Source: Phycisphaerae bacterium (lineage in GTDB: Bacteria; Planctomycetota; Phycisphaerae; Sedimentisphaerales; Anaerobacaceae). From it: a stretch of DNA of 58,319 nt. The stretch covers positions 1 to 58,319 of the forward strand of contig JAIPFM010000166.1 of NCBI GenBank assembly GCA_021736645.1, written 5' to 3'. Position numbers and translations under genes: made by a program. A model generated the notes under the pieces. It worked only from the letters and a program-made list of their open reading frames with translations, did no database searches and was not told where the DNA came from. Each line of letters starts with the position of its first letter. Positions within the stretch are counted from its first letter, which is position 1. This document shows, piece by piece, positions 28,955 to 36,898 of this stretch.

Positions 28955-29824
28955 ATGCAGGTCACTGAGCATGTACATGCATTGCGTGTGAATTATGAGA
29001 TTCGAGTGTCACCGACCATGTTGGTGAAACGCTTTGTGTATGTGTACTTCATCGTGGGGGAGAAGGTTCATCTGATCGATGCCGGCATTGCGTCGCGTGT
29101 GGATGCCATAGAAGCATACCTGGCGAAGATCGGGCGGTCCATGCATGAGGTTGCCACCGTGGCGTTGACCCATGCTCACCCGGATCATATGGGCGGCCTC
29201 AAGACGATCCAATCCCGGTCCGGCTGTCGTGTGCTGGTCCATGCCCTGGAGCGCCCCTGGGTGGAGCATACGCGATTGCAGGCAGTTGAGCGTCCGGTTC
29301 CGGAGTTCGAGCGCCTGGTGGCCGGCGATGTCACAGTGGATCAGCCCGTGGCCCATGGGGAGTGCGTTGAGTTGGAACCCGGGCTGGAATTGGAGGTGAT
29401 CCACACACCAGGGCATTCTGAGGGATCTGTATGTTATCTGTTACAGGGCGATAGGGTCTTGTTTACTGGCGATGCCATGGCCTTTGCCTGGGGTATCCCC
29501 ATCTACGATGATGTGATGGTCTCTCTGGCCTCTGTCAAGCGGCTTCAATGTGTCACGGATGTCGCCTGTCTTTTGAGCTCCTGGGATGAGCCGAGGTATG
29601 GGGAGGATGTGAGCAGGGTGTTGCGAGAGTGTCTCGCCTACCTGCAAACCATTCATGAGGCAGTGCGCGCGCAAGTGACAGATCCCCATGCAGTTGATCC
29701 CGCGATTCTGTGTAAAGGCGTGTTTGAGCAGTTGAAACTGCCGGCTGTGGCAGCCAATGCCCGTGTGGCTCAGTCGCTCATGTCGCATGTGCCACACCTG
29801 GCTCTGGTCGACATTACAGGGTAA
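28955..29824 (+). CDS. Metallo-beta-lactamase-fold hydrolase
   Basis: The 289-residue protein has the MBL metal motif THAHPDHMGG, then HTPGHSEGSVCYLL and FTGDAM, so two metal ions are expected. The N-terminus (VNYEIRVSPTMLVKRFVYVY) has no signal peptide, so it acts in the cytoplasm. Substrate is unknown; glyoxalase II-like or quorum-lactonase-like proteins share this layout. It follows lemA after 46 bases that contain a short word repeat, on the same strand, and faces the histidine kinase gene with only three bases between. Confidence 0.85.
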   Translation: MQVTEHVHALRVNYEIRVSPTMLVKRFVYVYFIVGEKVHLIDAGIASRVDAIEAYLAKIGRSMHEVATVALTHAHPDHMGGLKTIQSRSGCRVLVHALERPWVEHTRLQAVERPVPEFERLVAGDVTVDQPVAHGECVELEPGLELEVIHTPGHSEGSVCYLLQGDRVLFTGDAMAFAWGIPIYDDVMVSLASVKRLQCVTDVACLLSSWDEPRYGEDVSRVLRECLAYLQTIHEAVRAQVTDPHAVDPAILCKGVFEQLKLPAVAANARVAQSLMSHVPHLALVDITG

Positions 29825-29827
29825 AAA

Positions 29828-31012
29828 CTAAGAAGTTTCCGAAACGGGGTGCTTGGGCAGTTCCAGAAAGAACGTGGTGCCATGTTTGGCCGCAGAGGTG
29901 AAACTGACCTTGCCCTGGAGATAGGTCTCGCCAAAGAGTTTCATGCCGTAGGTGCCCAAGCCGCGGCCCTTGGAGGTTTTGGTGCTGAAGTTCCGTTGAA
30001 AGATTCTCAAGCCCACGTCATGTGGTATGACGGAGGCATTCCAGACGCTGAATGTGACGGTGTCCATCTCATCGTCCACGGACAATTCCACGTTTTTTCC
30101 GTCCCGACTGGCTTCAAAAGCATTGATCACAATATTGACCAGCACGCGTTTGAGCAATGCAAAGTCTGTCACAAGGTGCGTCATGTGAGTGTGATTGGAG
30201 ATGATTAGAGACTTTCTCATGGCCACCGGATGCGAACTGAACATTTCTCGCAGGTCATCCAAGAGTGTTTTAATGGGTATCTCTTCAAAATGCACATCAT
30301 ACGTGTGTGATTCCCGGTAACAGAGAACACGCTGAATCTCAACCTCCTTCTCGAGGTACATGGCCAGATGCTTGATACGGACTCTGAGTTCTTCTGCCAG
30401 AGAGGCGTCTGTCTGGTTTTCCAGTAATTGGCTGCTCAGTTTCAACGCACTGATGGTGTTGCTGATGTCGTGAAAGAATACCCGCTCGAGTGCGGAATGC
30501 TGTTGCTCCACGGTAATGTCCTGTAAGAATAGCAGGAGGAACCGCTGATCCTCAATTTTGATGGGTGAGCAGCGTATTCGAAAGTACAGATCAATGGGCG
30601 TCTCGGCCTTTTCCACTGTGACGATGCAATCCTTTTGCGCAGGTTTATTCTCTGCCAAGCAGGTCACTATTGCGATGGCTGCGCCACAGGTGCTGCAAAA
30701 GGTACTGGTGCCGCATCCCCCCGGTTCGTCATACGCGTGCGTGCATTCAATCGCTTCCCCTGGGCGAAGACCCATGATGTTTTCAGGATCCTTGATGCCC
30801 AGGGCGGTGAGCATGGAATGGTTTACCGCAAGGATTTGACGGTTTTCATTGAGGACCGCCAACAGGCCTGAAACGACCTCCAGGAGCGCATTGATAATCG
30901 GACTCTTGCTGATTGTCTGGAGATCGTTCTTCAGAGCTGTCGGACTGCTTCTGAGGGCAGTGGCATAATGGGTTTCGTACTGCCCCTCTTCATTGGAGTA
31001 AGAACTATCCAT
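29828..31012 (-). CDS. Soluble PAS-domain histidine kinase with Cys cluster
   Basis: The 394-residue protein has no membrane segment. A PAS domain (about residues 38-170) contains CTHAYDEPGGCG...CSTCG, four Cys at about 90, 100, 106 and 109, which could bind a metal, Fe-S cluster or respond to redox. The H-box is FFHDISNTISAL (His181), followed by a HATPase with VNIVINAFEAS (N-box) and GRGLGTYGMKLFGE (G-box). No response regulator gene is adjacent, so it is an orphan kinase. GGAG lies upstream of ATG 31012. Confidence 0.88.
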   Translation of the reverse strand: MDSSYSNEEGQYETHYATALRSSPTALKNDLQTISKSPIINALLEVVSGLLAVLNENRQILAVNHSMLTALGIKDPENIMGLRPGEAIECTHAYDEPGGCGTSTFCSTCGAAIAIVTCLAENKPAQKDCIVTVEKAETPIDLYFRIRCSPIKIEDQRFLLLFLQDITVEQQHSALERVFFHDISNTISALKLSSQLLENQTDASLAEELRVRIKHLAMYLEKEVEIQRVLCYRESHTYDVHFEEIPIKTLLDDLREMFSSHPVAMRKSLIISNHTHMTHLVTDFALLKRVLVNIVINAFEASRDGKNVELSVDDEMDTVTFSVWNASVIPHDVGLRIFQRNFSTKTSKGRGLGTYGMKLFGETYLQGKVSFTSAAKHGTTFFLELPKHPVSETS

Positions 31013-31151
31013 GTTTCCAGTCTCCGTCTAATAATGCTGGTCGTGATATGTCTGCATTATAACACAAGTTGGCCCTTGGCGAAGGCCCTTTTTGGTCAAG
31101 GGTTCAATTGTGCTGCCGTCGGTCTAATGAGCTCATTCTGCGAGGGTGTCT

Positions 31152-32048
31152 CTACGCTTTCCTCAGTATATCTTCAAGTGTGGGTTGGATCTCCCTGTGT
31201 TTGAATTCAAAGCCTGCTTGCAGGAGTTTTTTTGGAAGGACATTCTGGCCTGAAAGAAGGAGTTCGCGACCCAGGTCGCCAAGTCCCCATTCTATGGCAA
31301 ATCCTGGGACTCGCAGTATCGCAGGTCTGTGCAGTGCGCGGGCCAGGGCCTGCGTGAAGGTCTGGTTGGAGACAGGATTCGGCGAGGTGATGTTGACCGG
31401 TCCCTGCAGTTCCGATTGGTTCAGAATGAAGTCAAAGCACTGAACTACATCGGTGAGTGAGATCCAGCTCAAATACTGTCGTCCATGGCCCAGAGGACCG
31501 CCCAATCCCAGACGGAAGGGCAGGAGCATGCGCGGCAGCATACCTCCTTGCCGGTCCAGCACCACACCGAGTCTGGCGTGAACCACCCGGATGCCTGCAT
31601 CAGATGCAGGGCGTGTGGCAGTCTCCCAGGCCTGGCACACCTCTGCCAGAAAGCCCTGGCCGGCCGGGCTTGATTCATCCAGTGCCCGTTCGTTCTGGTT
31701 GCCATAAAAGCCGACGGCTGAGGCAGAAATCAGACACTCTGGTTTGTGTTCGAGTGAGGCCAGTGTGTCACACAATAGCCGGGTTCCTTGAACGCGACTG
31801 GTCAGAATGCGGTGTTTTTGGGAGGCCGTCCATCGTGATCGGGCAATATTCTCACCGGCCAGGTGGATGACGGCATCGATAGGGTGATCCTGTGGGAGGT
31901 GTATGAGTTGCCTGTCTATGTCCCAAAACGCGGGCTCACTGGGCTGCTGTTGACGTGACACGCTGGTGATGTCGTGTCTGCCGCGACGTAATGCGTCCCC
32001 CAGGGCTGAGCCGACCAGGCCGGACGAGCCTGTGATTAGAATATGCAT
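31152..32048 (-). CDS. TIGR01777-family SDR protein (YfcH/SDR39U1-like)
   Basis: The 298-residue protein has the atypical SDR start ILITGSSGLVGSALGDAL, AVIHLAGENIARSRWTASQK, SASAVGFYG, and a C-terminal segment (LPKKLLQAGFEFKHREIQPT) typical of the DUF1731 end of this family. It likely binds NAD(P); no substrate is established for the family. GGAGG precedes ATG 32048. It lies 31 bases downstream of the esterase-GH28 gene and is probably on the same transcript. Confidence 0.9.
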   Translation of the reverse strand: MHILITGSSGLVGSALGDALRRGRHDITSVSRQQQPSEPAFWDIDRQLIHLPQDHPIDAVIHLAGENIARSRWTASQKHRILTSRVQGTRLLCDTLASLEHKPECLISASAVGFYGNQNERALDESSPAGQGFLAEVCQAWETATRPASDAGIRVVHARLGVVLDRQGGMLPRMLLPFRLGLGGPLGHGRQYLSWISLTDVVQCFDFILNQSELQGPVNITSPNPVSNQTFTQALARALHRPAILRVPGFAIEWGLGDLGRELLLSGQNVLPKKLLQAGFEFKHREIQPTLEDILRKA

Positions 32049-32079
32049 GAGTCACCTCCTGTGATTATCGCGTTGCGTC

Positions 32080-34395
32080 TCACTGATCATCCTGTTCCAG
32101 AGGCTGCGCAATGTTTAGGCTGTCCACAATGATGCGGCTGGAGTTTTTGTCGAACCGGATAAACGAGTCATCAAATATGCTCAGGGTGTTTCTCTGGACC
32201 TGATCGAGTTGAACATTGTGACTGTTGTACAGTGTGAACACCGGTGACGCCTGGGTTTGGATGTTTATGTCTTTGAGGTTGATCTGGTTTGCGTCAATGC
32301 AGACCATGCCGTGTTTTGCCCGGATATCGAGCTGTTCAAATGTAATGCCCTGGATCGCCATCTCCGGCAGCCCCTGGAGCCAGATGGCTCTGTCGGCCCC
32401 GTCGCACAGCACATTCTTGATCACAATGTTTCTAAACTGAGGTGTGCTGTCATCCACAGGGGCCTTTGTGACATTGTATGTGCCGTCACCTGGCTTGGGT
32501 GCGGCACCGCCGTAGAACATGTTGAAACGGATGGCATCGGTGGGAATGTTCGACATGCGCACATTCTGGATGTGGATGTTTTCCACGATGCCGCCGCGTC
32601 CGCGCGTGCTCTTGAACCTCAGGCCCACATCCGTGCCGAGGAAGGTGCAATTGTTGACAAATACATTTCTGACCCCACCGGACATTTCACTGCCTATCGT
32701 GATCCCGCCGTGACCATGGTACACCGTGCAGTTCGTGATCACGATGTTTTCGCAGGACCTGCCGCGTTGCCTGCCGTATTCGTTTTTTCCCGACTTGAGA
32801 CAGATCGCGTCATCCCCCACGTCAAACGTGCTGTCTGTGACTGTGACATTCCGGCAGGACTCGAGGTCCAGGCCATCGCCGTTTTGTGAGAACCATGGAT
32901 TGCGCACTGTGATGTTTCGAATGGTGACCTCTTCGCACAACAAAGGATGGATGTTCCAGGCAGGCGAGTTTTGAAACGTCGGTCCATCAAGCAGCACATT
33001 TTTGCAGTTGACCAGGCTCACCATGACCGGACGCAGGTAGGCTTTAAGGGGCGCATAGTCACGCATCTGGGCCTTTCTGTCTTCCAGGGCCTGCACCAGA
33101 ATGGGACCATTCAAGGCCTCCTGGTTGGGCCACCACGTATCCTCGCTGCCATTGAGCACGCCCCCTGATTCAACCAATGCCTGCCACTGATTGGCTGTGA
33201 CTTTGAATCGTTTGACAGGACGCCATGCCTGGCCTGCCCCGTCAATGGTCCCCTGGCCTGTAATCGAGATGTTTGTCAGGTTGTTTCCATAGATCGGCGA
33301 CATGCATCGCACCCTCGGCAGGCCTTCCCAGGTAGTCGTGATTAAAGGGTACTCTTCAAACTGGTCGCTGAACTGGATCACTGCGCCGGCTTCCAGGTGC
33401 AGATCAATATGGCTCTTGAGTTGTATCGGGCCCGTCGGCCAAATACCAGGCGGCACGATGACGTGCCCGCCTCCAGACAAAACGCAAGAGCCAATGGCAT
33501 CTTTAAAGGCTTTGGTGGTGAGCGGTCTGCTGTCTTGTCGGGCACCAAACTCTGTGATACTTACAGAATGGGGGCGAATGGTGACGGTTTTTCTGTTGGC
33601 CATTTTCTCGATGGCACTGAGACCGGAGGTCTTGGCCTGTGAAAAAAGCCAGTAGAGGATGTTGGTATCGGTATAGGTCCGACCCCAGATGCCGTGGCCG
33701 GCATTGTTGTATTCTGTATAGCGAGGAGACGCCCCTTCCCGTCTCAGGGCATTGATCATGTCCCTGGCGCGGAGCACGGATATAACGGAATCTTTGTCAC
33801 CATGGCAGATCCAGACCGGAATGTCCTTGATTCTGCCTGCCAGGTTGGCGTCTCCGCCTCCGCATACAGGCAGTGCTGCAGCAAATTGCTCGGGTCGTCT
33901 CTGTATGACATCCCACGTGCCGAATCCTCCCATGGACAGACCTGTCACATAGAGGCGGTTGGGGTCAATGGGCAGGGTGGCGATCAGTTTGTCCAGTAGC
34001 TCGAAGGTCAGACGCATGGGGGTGGACGGGTTTTCGGGCATGGTGTGGCTGTCTTCATTCCAGGGTACGTTGACCCACTGCTGACGCGCAGGGCACTGGG
34101 GTGCCAAAATGTAGGCGGGCTGATTGTGCTCGCGGGTAAAGGCCAGGATGTCATTGGCTGCATGTTTCAATTGCTGTTTGTTGTCATTGCCGCGTTCTCC
34201 TGCACCGTGGAGGAACAGCACCAGAGGGTAGGTGTTGTTGTGCGTGGCGGTCGGCGGGCTATGGAGCCTGTAGTTCAGGGATTCCCCATACTCGGTTTTG
34301 TAGACCATGGCGTCAAAGGGTTCTGCGTCTACAGCCAAGGCCATGGAAATTGGGACGAGTAGTAGAAGCCATAGAGGCTTGGGAAGGGTCTGCAT
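32080..34395 (-). CDS. Secreted two-domain esterase-polygalacturonase (GH28)
   Basis: The 771-residue protein has a signal peptide (cleavage near AVDA-EP). Residues 25-260 form an alpha/beta hydrolase of the PHB-depolymerase/feruloyl-esterase type with LFLHGAGERG, Ser154 in GLSMGGFGTW, Asp202 in HGDKDSV and His234 in NAGHGIWG. Residues 280-760 form a GH28 right-handed beta-helix with NGDGLD (Asp507), GDDA (Asp528-529), GHGG (His562) and RFKSTRGRGG (Arg593, Lys595). All expected catalytic residues are present in both halves. One chain could therefore remove acyl or methyl groups and cut pectin-like galacturonan. AAAGGAG precedes ATG 34395. Confidence 0.9.
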   Translation of the reverse strand: MQTLPKPLWLLLLVPISMALAVDAEPFDAMVYKTEYGESLNYRLHSPPTATHNNTYPLVLFLHGAGERGNDNKQQLKHAANDILAFTREHNQPAYILAPQCPARQQWVNVPWNEDSHTMPENPSTPMRLTFELLDKLIATLPIDPNRLYVTGLSMGGFGTWDVIQRRPEQFAAALPVCGGGDANLAGRIKDIPVWICHGDKDSVISVLRARDMINALRREGASPRYTEYNNAGHGIWGRTYTDTNILYWLFSQAKTSGLSAIEKMANRKTVTIRPHSVSITEFGARQDSRPLTTKAFKDAIGSCVLSGGGHVIVPPGIWPTGPIQLKSHIDLHLEAGAVIQFSDQFEEYPLITTTWEGLPRVRCMSPIYGNNLTNISITGQGTIDGAGQAWRPVKRFKVTANQWQALVESGGVLNGSEDTWWPNQEALNGPILVQALEDRKAQMRDYAPLKAYLRPVMVSLVNCKNVLLDGPTFQNSPAWNIHPLLCEEVTIRNITVRNPWFSQNGDGLDLESCRNVTVTDSTFDVGDDAICLKSGKNEYGRQRGRSCENIVITNCTVYHGHGGITIGSEMSGGVRNVFVNNCTFLGTDVGLRFKSTRGRGGIVENIHIQNVRMSNIPTDAIRFNMFYGGAAPKPGDGTYNVTKAPVDDSTPQFRNIVIKNVLCDGADRAIWLQGLPEMAIQGITFEQLDIRAKHGMVCIDANQINLKDINIQTQASPVFTLYNSHNVQLDQVQRNTLSIFDDSFIRFDKNSSRIIVDSLNIAQPLEQDDQ

Positions 34396-34416
34396 TGATG
34401 TCTCCTTTCTAAGTTT

Positions 34417-34445
34417 CGTATAGCTCCTATTGTAACTGATTTCAA
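34417..34445 (-). promoter_or_regulatory. Promoter candidate for the esterase-GH28 operon
   Basis: On the minus strand TTGAAA (34445-34440), 17 bases, TATACG (34422-34417), about 20 bases before the ATG, which would give a very short leader. Confidence 0.35.
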
Positions 34446-34688
34446 CAGGGCCGCAACCGTTCGGTTGAGCTTTACATGTTGATTATTTCGGATGTTTGAC
34501 AATAGGGATGATCAAACTCAATGTTTGTATGCAGGTAATCACAATTTAATGAATTCAATTGGTACATAAAAATAGTGCTCTTGTGTGCTTGTTTCGCACG
34601 AGCTCAAGAATAGAAATTCAATTTCCAGGTTAAATGTCAAAAGTTTCACGAAAAACAGCAGATATGGGTAGAACCGGAGTAAGTTCTT

Positions 34689-34717
34689 TTGCAATACCCC
34701 TTTAAGTGTGGTAGAAT
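34689..34717 (+). promoter_or_regulatory. Promoter candidate for the acyl-CoA synthetase gene
   Basis: TTGCAA (34689-34694), 17 bases, TAGAAT (34712-34717), 43 bases before ATG 34761. Confidence 0.5.
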
Positions 34718-34760
34718 TCGTCGCCTTACGAGCTACTATCCGGTCACGAAAGGGGTGAAT

Positions 34761-36863
34761 ATGAGTCTCGAGAAGTTCTTCAGTCCCCAGTCAGTCGCTA
34801 TTGTAGGCGCCTCTCAGAAAAAGGGGAAAGTTGGTTATGAGATCCTGACCAGTATGGTCAAGGGTGGGTATGAAGGGAAGATCTTTCCTGTCAACCATAA
34901 GACCTCTGAAATAGAAGGTCTCAAATGTTATCTTGATCTGAAGGCCATCGGCGAGGTGCCCGATCTGGTTCTTATCATTGTGCCTGCCAGGTTCGTGGCT
35001 GATATCATGCAGCAGTGTGTCAGGGTCGGTGTGAAGTCTGTGGTCATTATCACGGCCGGGTTCAAGGAAGTGGGTTCCGAAGGCCTGCGCATGGAACAGC
35101 AGGTCGTGCAGATTGCCAAGCAGGGGGGCATCCGATTTGTCGGGCCAAACTGTCTGGGTGTGATGGATACAGCGAGTAAGCTCAATGCCAGCTTTGGCGG
35201 TGATTTGCCTGTGCAAGGTGGCATTGGGTACCTGTCTCAATCTGGTGCGTTGCTGGCAGCGATTCTGGATATGGCCAATGCCAATGGCATTGGGTTCAGC
35301 AGTCTGGTCAGTATTGGCAACAAGGCGGACGTCGATGAACTGGATATGATCGTGGCCATGGGGGAAGACCCAAAGACCAGGGTGATTGCCGGATATCTCG
35401 AGAGTATCACGGACGGTGAACTGTTTGTGCGAAAGGCAGAGCAGATCTCCAATGAAAAACCCATTCTCTTGATCAAGTCTGGCGGAACCACTGCAGGTGC
35501 CAAGGCTGCCTCTTCCCACACGGGGAGTCTGGCTGGCGGGGATACGGCCTATGAATGCGTGTTTGAACGGGCAGGTATTATTCGCTGTAATTCCATTGAG
35601 CAACAGTTCAGTTTTGCCCAGGCCTTTGCCAATCAGCCTTTGCCCAAGGGCAACAATGTGGCAGTGATCACCAATGCGGGCGGCCCGGGTATTATGGCAG
35701 CCGACGCCATAGAGCGGGCGGGTCTGGGGTTTGCCAAGTTGACTGACGAAACCGTGGAAAAATTGACTTCTCAACTGCCGCCTGCCGCGAATGTGCTCAA
35801 TCCTATAGACGTGTTGGGTGATGCCCTGGCCAAACCCTATGAATTTGCCCTCGAAGTAGCGTTGGATGATCCGAATGTGGATATTGCCTTGGTCCTGTTA
35901 ACGCCGCAGGCCATGACCGAGTGCAAGGAGACCGCTGAGGCCATTGTCAGAATTTCCAAGAAAAAGACGGAAAAACCCATATTGGTCTGTTTCATGGGAG
36001 CCAATAAGGTGGCCAGTGCCCTCAAAGTGCTGAGAGAGGGTAAGATTCCGCAGTACAACTCCGCTGAAAGTGCGGTCAGTACCATTCGTGTGATGACTGA
36101 TTATTTGCGATGGAAGAACCGGCCAAAACGTGTGGTGAGGTTGTTCCCAGTGAACCGAAGAAAAGTGGAAAATGTGATTGATCGTCATCTGCGACAGGGC
36201 CTGCGAGAAGTAGGGGAGGCGGATGCCAAGGAAGTCCTCGAAGCGTACGGCTTTATGACGCCCAAGGGGTCCATTGCCACGAATGCCGAACAGGCCGTCA
36301 ATATTGCCCAGCAGATCGGATATCCTGTGGTCATGAAGATCTGGTCCCCGGATATTGTGCACAAGTCCGATGTGGGCGGTGTGAAGGTCGGATTGAACAA
36401 TGCCAGGGAAGTGATGGACGCCTTTGACCTCATGATGTATCGCATTCCTATGAAGGTACCGGATGCCTACATCCTTGGCGTTCTGGTCCAGCAGATGTGT
36501 AAAAGCGGTCTCGAAGTGATTCTCGGGATGAATCGCGATCCCCGTTTTGGACCCATGATGATGTTTGGCATGGGCGGTACGATGGTTGAGGTCCTGAAGG
36601 ACGTCTCATTCTATCTGGCCCCCCTGACAGCGGATGAAGCCAAGCAGATGCTGATCAACACACGCACCTACAAGATGCTCCAGGGGGTGCGCGGTCAGGA
36701 AGGTGTGGACATTGATGCGATTGCCGAAGGATTACAGCGCCTGTCTCAGCTCGTGACAGAATTTCCGCAGATCAAGGAGATGGACATCAATCCATTTGTC
36801 GTGGGGCGAGAGGGTGTTGTGCCGATCGCCGTGGATGCCAGAATGAGTGTGGAAAAAGATTGA
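34761..36863 (+). CDS. ADP-forming acetate/acyl-CoA ligase, fused alpha-beta chain
   Basis: Interconverts acyl-CoA, ADP and phosphate with acid, CoA and ATP. The 700-residue chain has the CoA-binding Rossmann domain (VAIVGASQKKGKVGY), the ligase-CoA domains with the phospho-His loop AASSHTGSLAGGD, and a C-terminal ATP-grasp (beta) domain (YPVVMKIWSPDIVHKSDVGG, MDINPFVV). Alpha and beta parts are fused as in many archaea and anaerobic bacteria. No C-terminal GNAT domain, so it is not a Pat-type acetyltransferase; a GNAT domain is instead attached to the next protein. AAAGGGG precedes ATG 34761. Likely conserves energy from PFOR-derived acetyl-CoA. Confidence 0.92.
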   Translation: MSLEKFFSPQSVAIVGASQKKGKVGYEILTSMVKGGYEGKIFPVNHKTSEIEGLKCYLDLKAIGEVPDLVLIIVPARFVADIMQQCVRVGVKSVVIITAGFKEVGSEGLRMEQQVVQIAKQGGIRFVGPNCLGVMDTASKLNASFGGDLPVQGGIGYLSQSGALLAAILDMANANGIGFSSLVSIGNKADVDELDMIVAMGEDPKTRVIAGYLESITDGELFVRKAEQISNEKPILLIKSGGTTAGAKAASSHTGSLAGGDTAYECVFERAGIIRCNSIEQQFSFAQAFANQPLPKGNNVAVITNAGGPGIMAADAIERAGLGFAKLTDETVEKLTSQLPPAANVLNPIDVLGDALAKPYEFALEVALDDPNVDIALVLLTPQAMTECKETAEAIVRISKKKTEKPILVCFMGANKVASALKVLREGKIPQYNSAESAVSTIRVMTDYLRWKNRPKRVVRLFPVNRRKVENVIDRHLRQGLREVGEADAKEVLEAYGFMTPKGSIATNAEQAVNIAQQIGYPVVMKIWSPDIVHKSDVGGVKVGLNNAREVMDAFDLMMYRIPMKVPDAYILGVLVQQMCKSGLEVILGMNRDPRFGPMMMFGMGGTMVEVLKDVSFYLAPLTADEAKQMLINTRTYKMLQGVRGQEGVDIDAIAEGLQRLSQLVTEFPQIKEMDINPFVVGREGVVPIAVDARMSVEKD

Positions 36864-36898
36864 TGCAACAGAGAATTTGGTTGATTTAGGTGAGACAA

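Larger units (their letters stand above)
34396..34760. other. Divergent promoter region, no gene seen
   Basis: 365 A/T-rich bases between the pectinase and the ADP-forming acyl-CoA synthetase genes. It carries one promoter candidate in each direction and no open frame or hairpin of note. Confidence 0.5.

Noticed and set aside
31060-31110. Terminator upstream of the histidine kinase (GGCCC...GGCCC)
   Set aside because: The arms do not pair beyond four bases.
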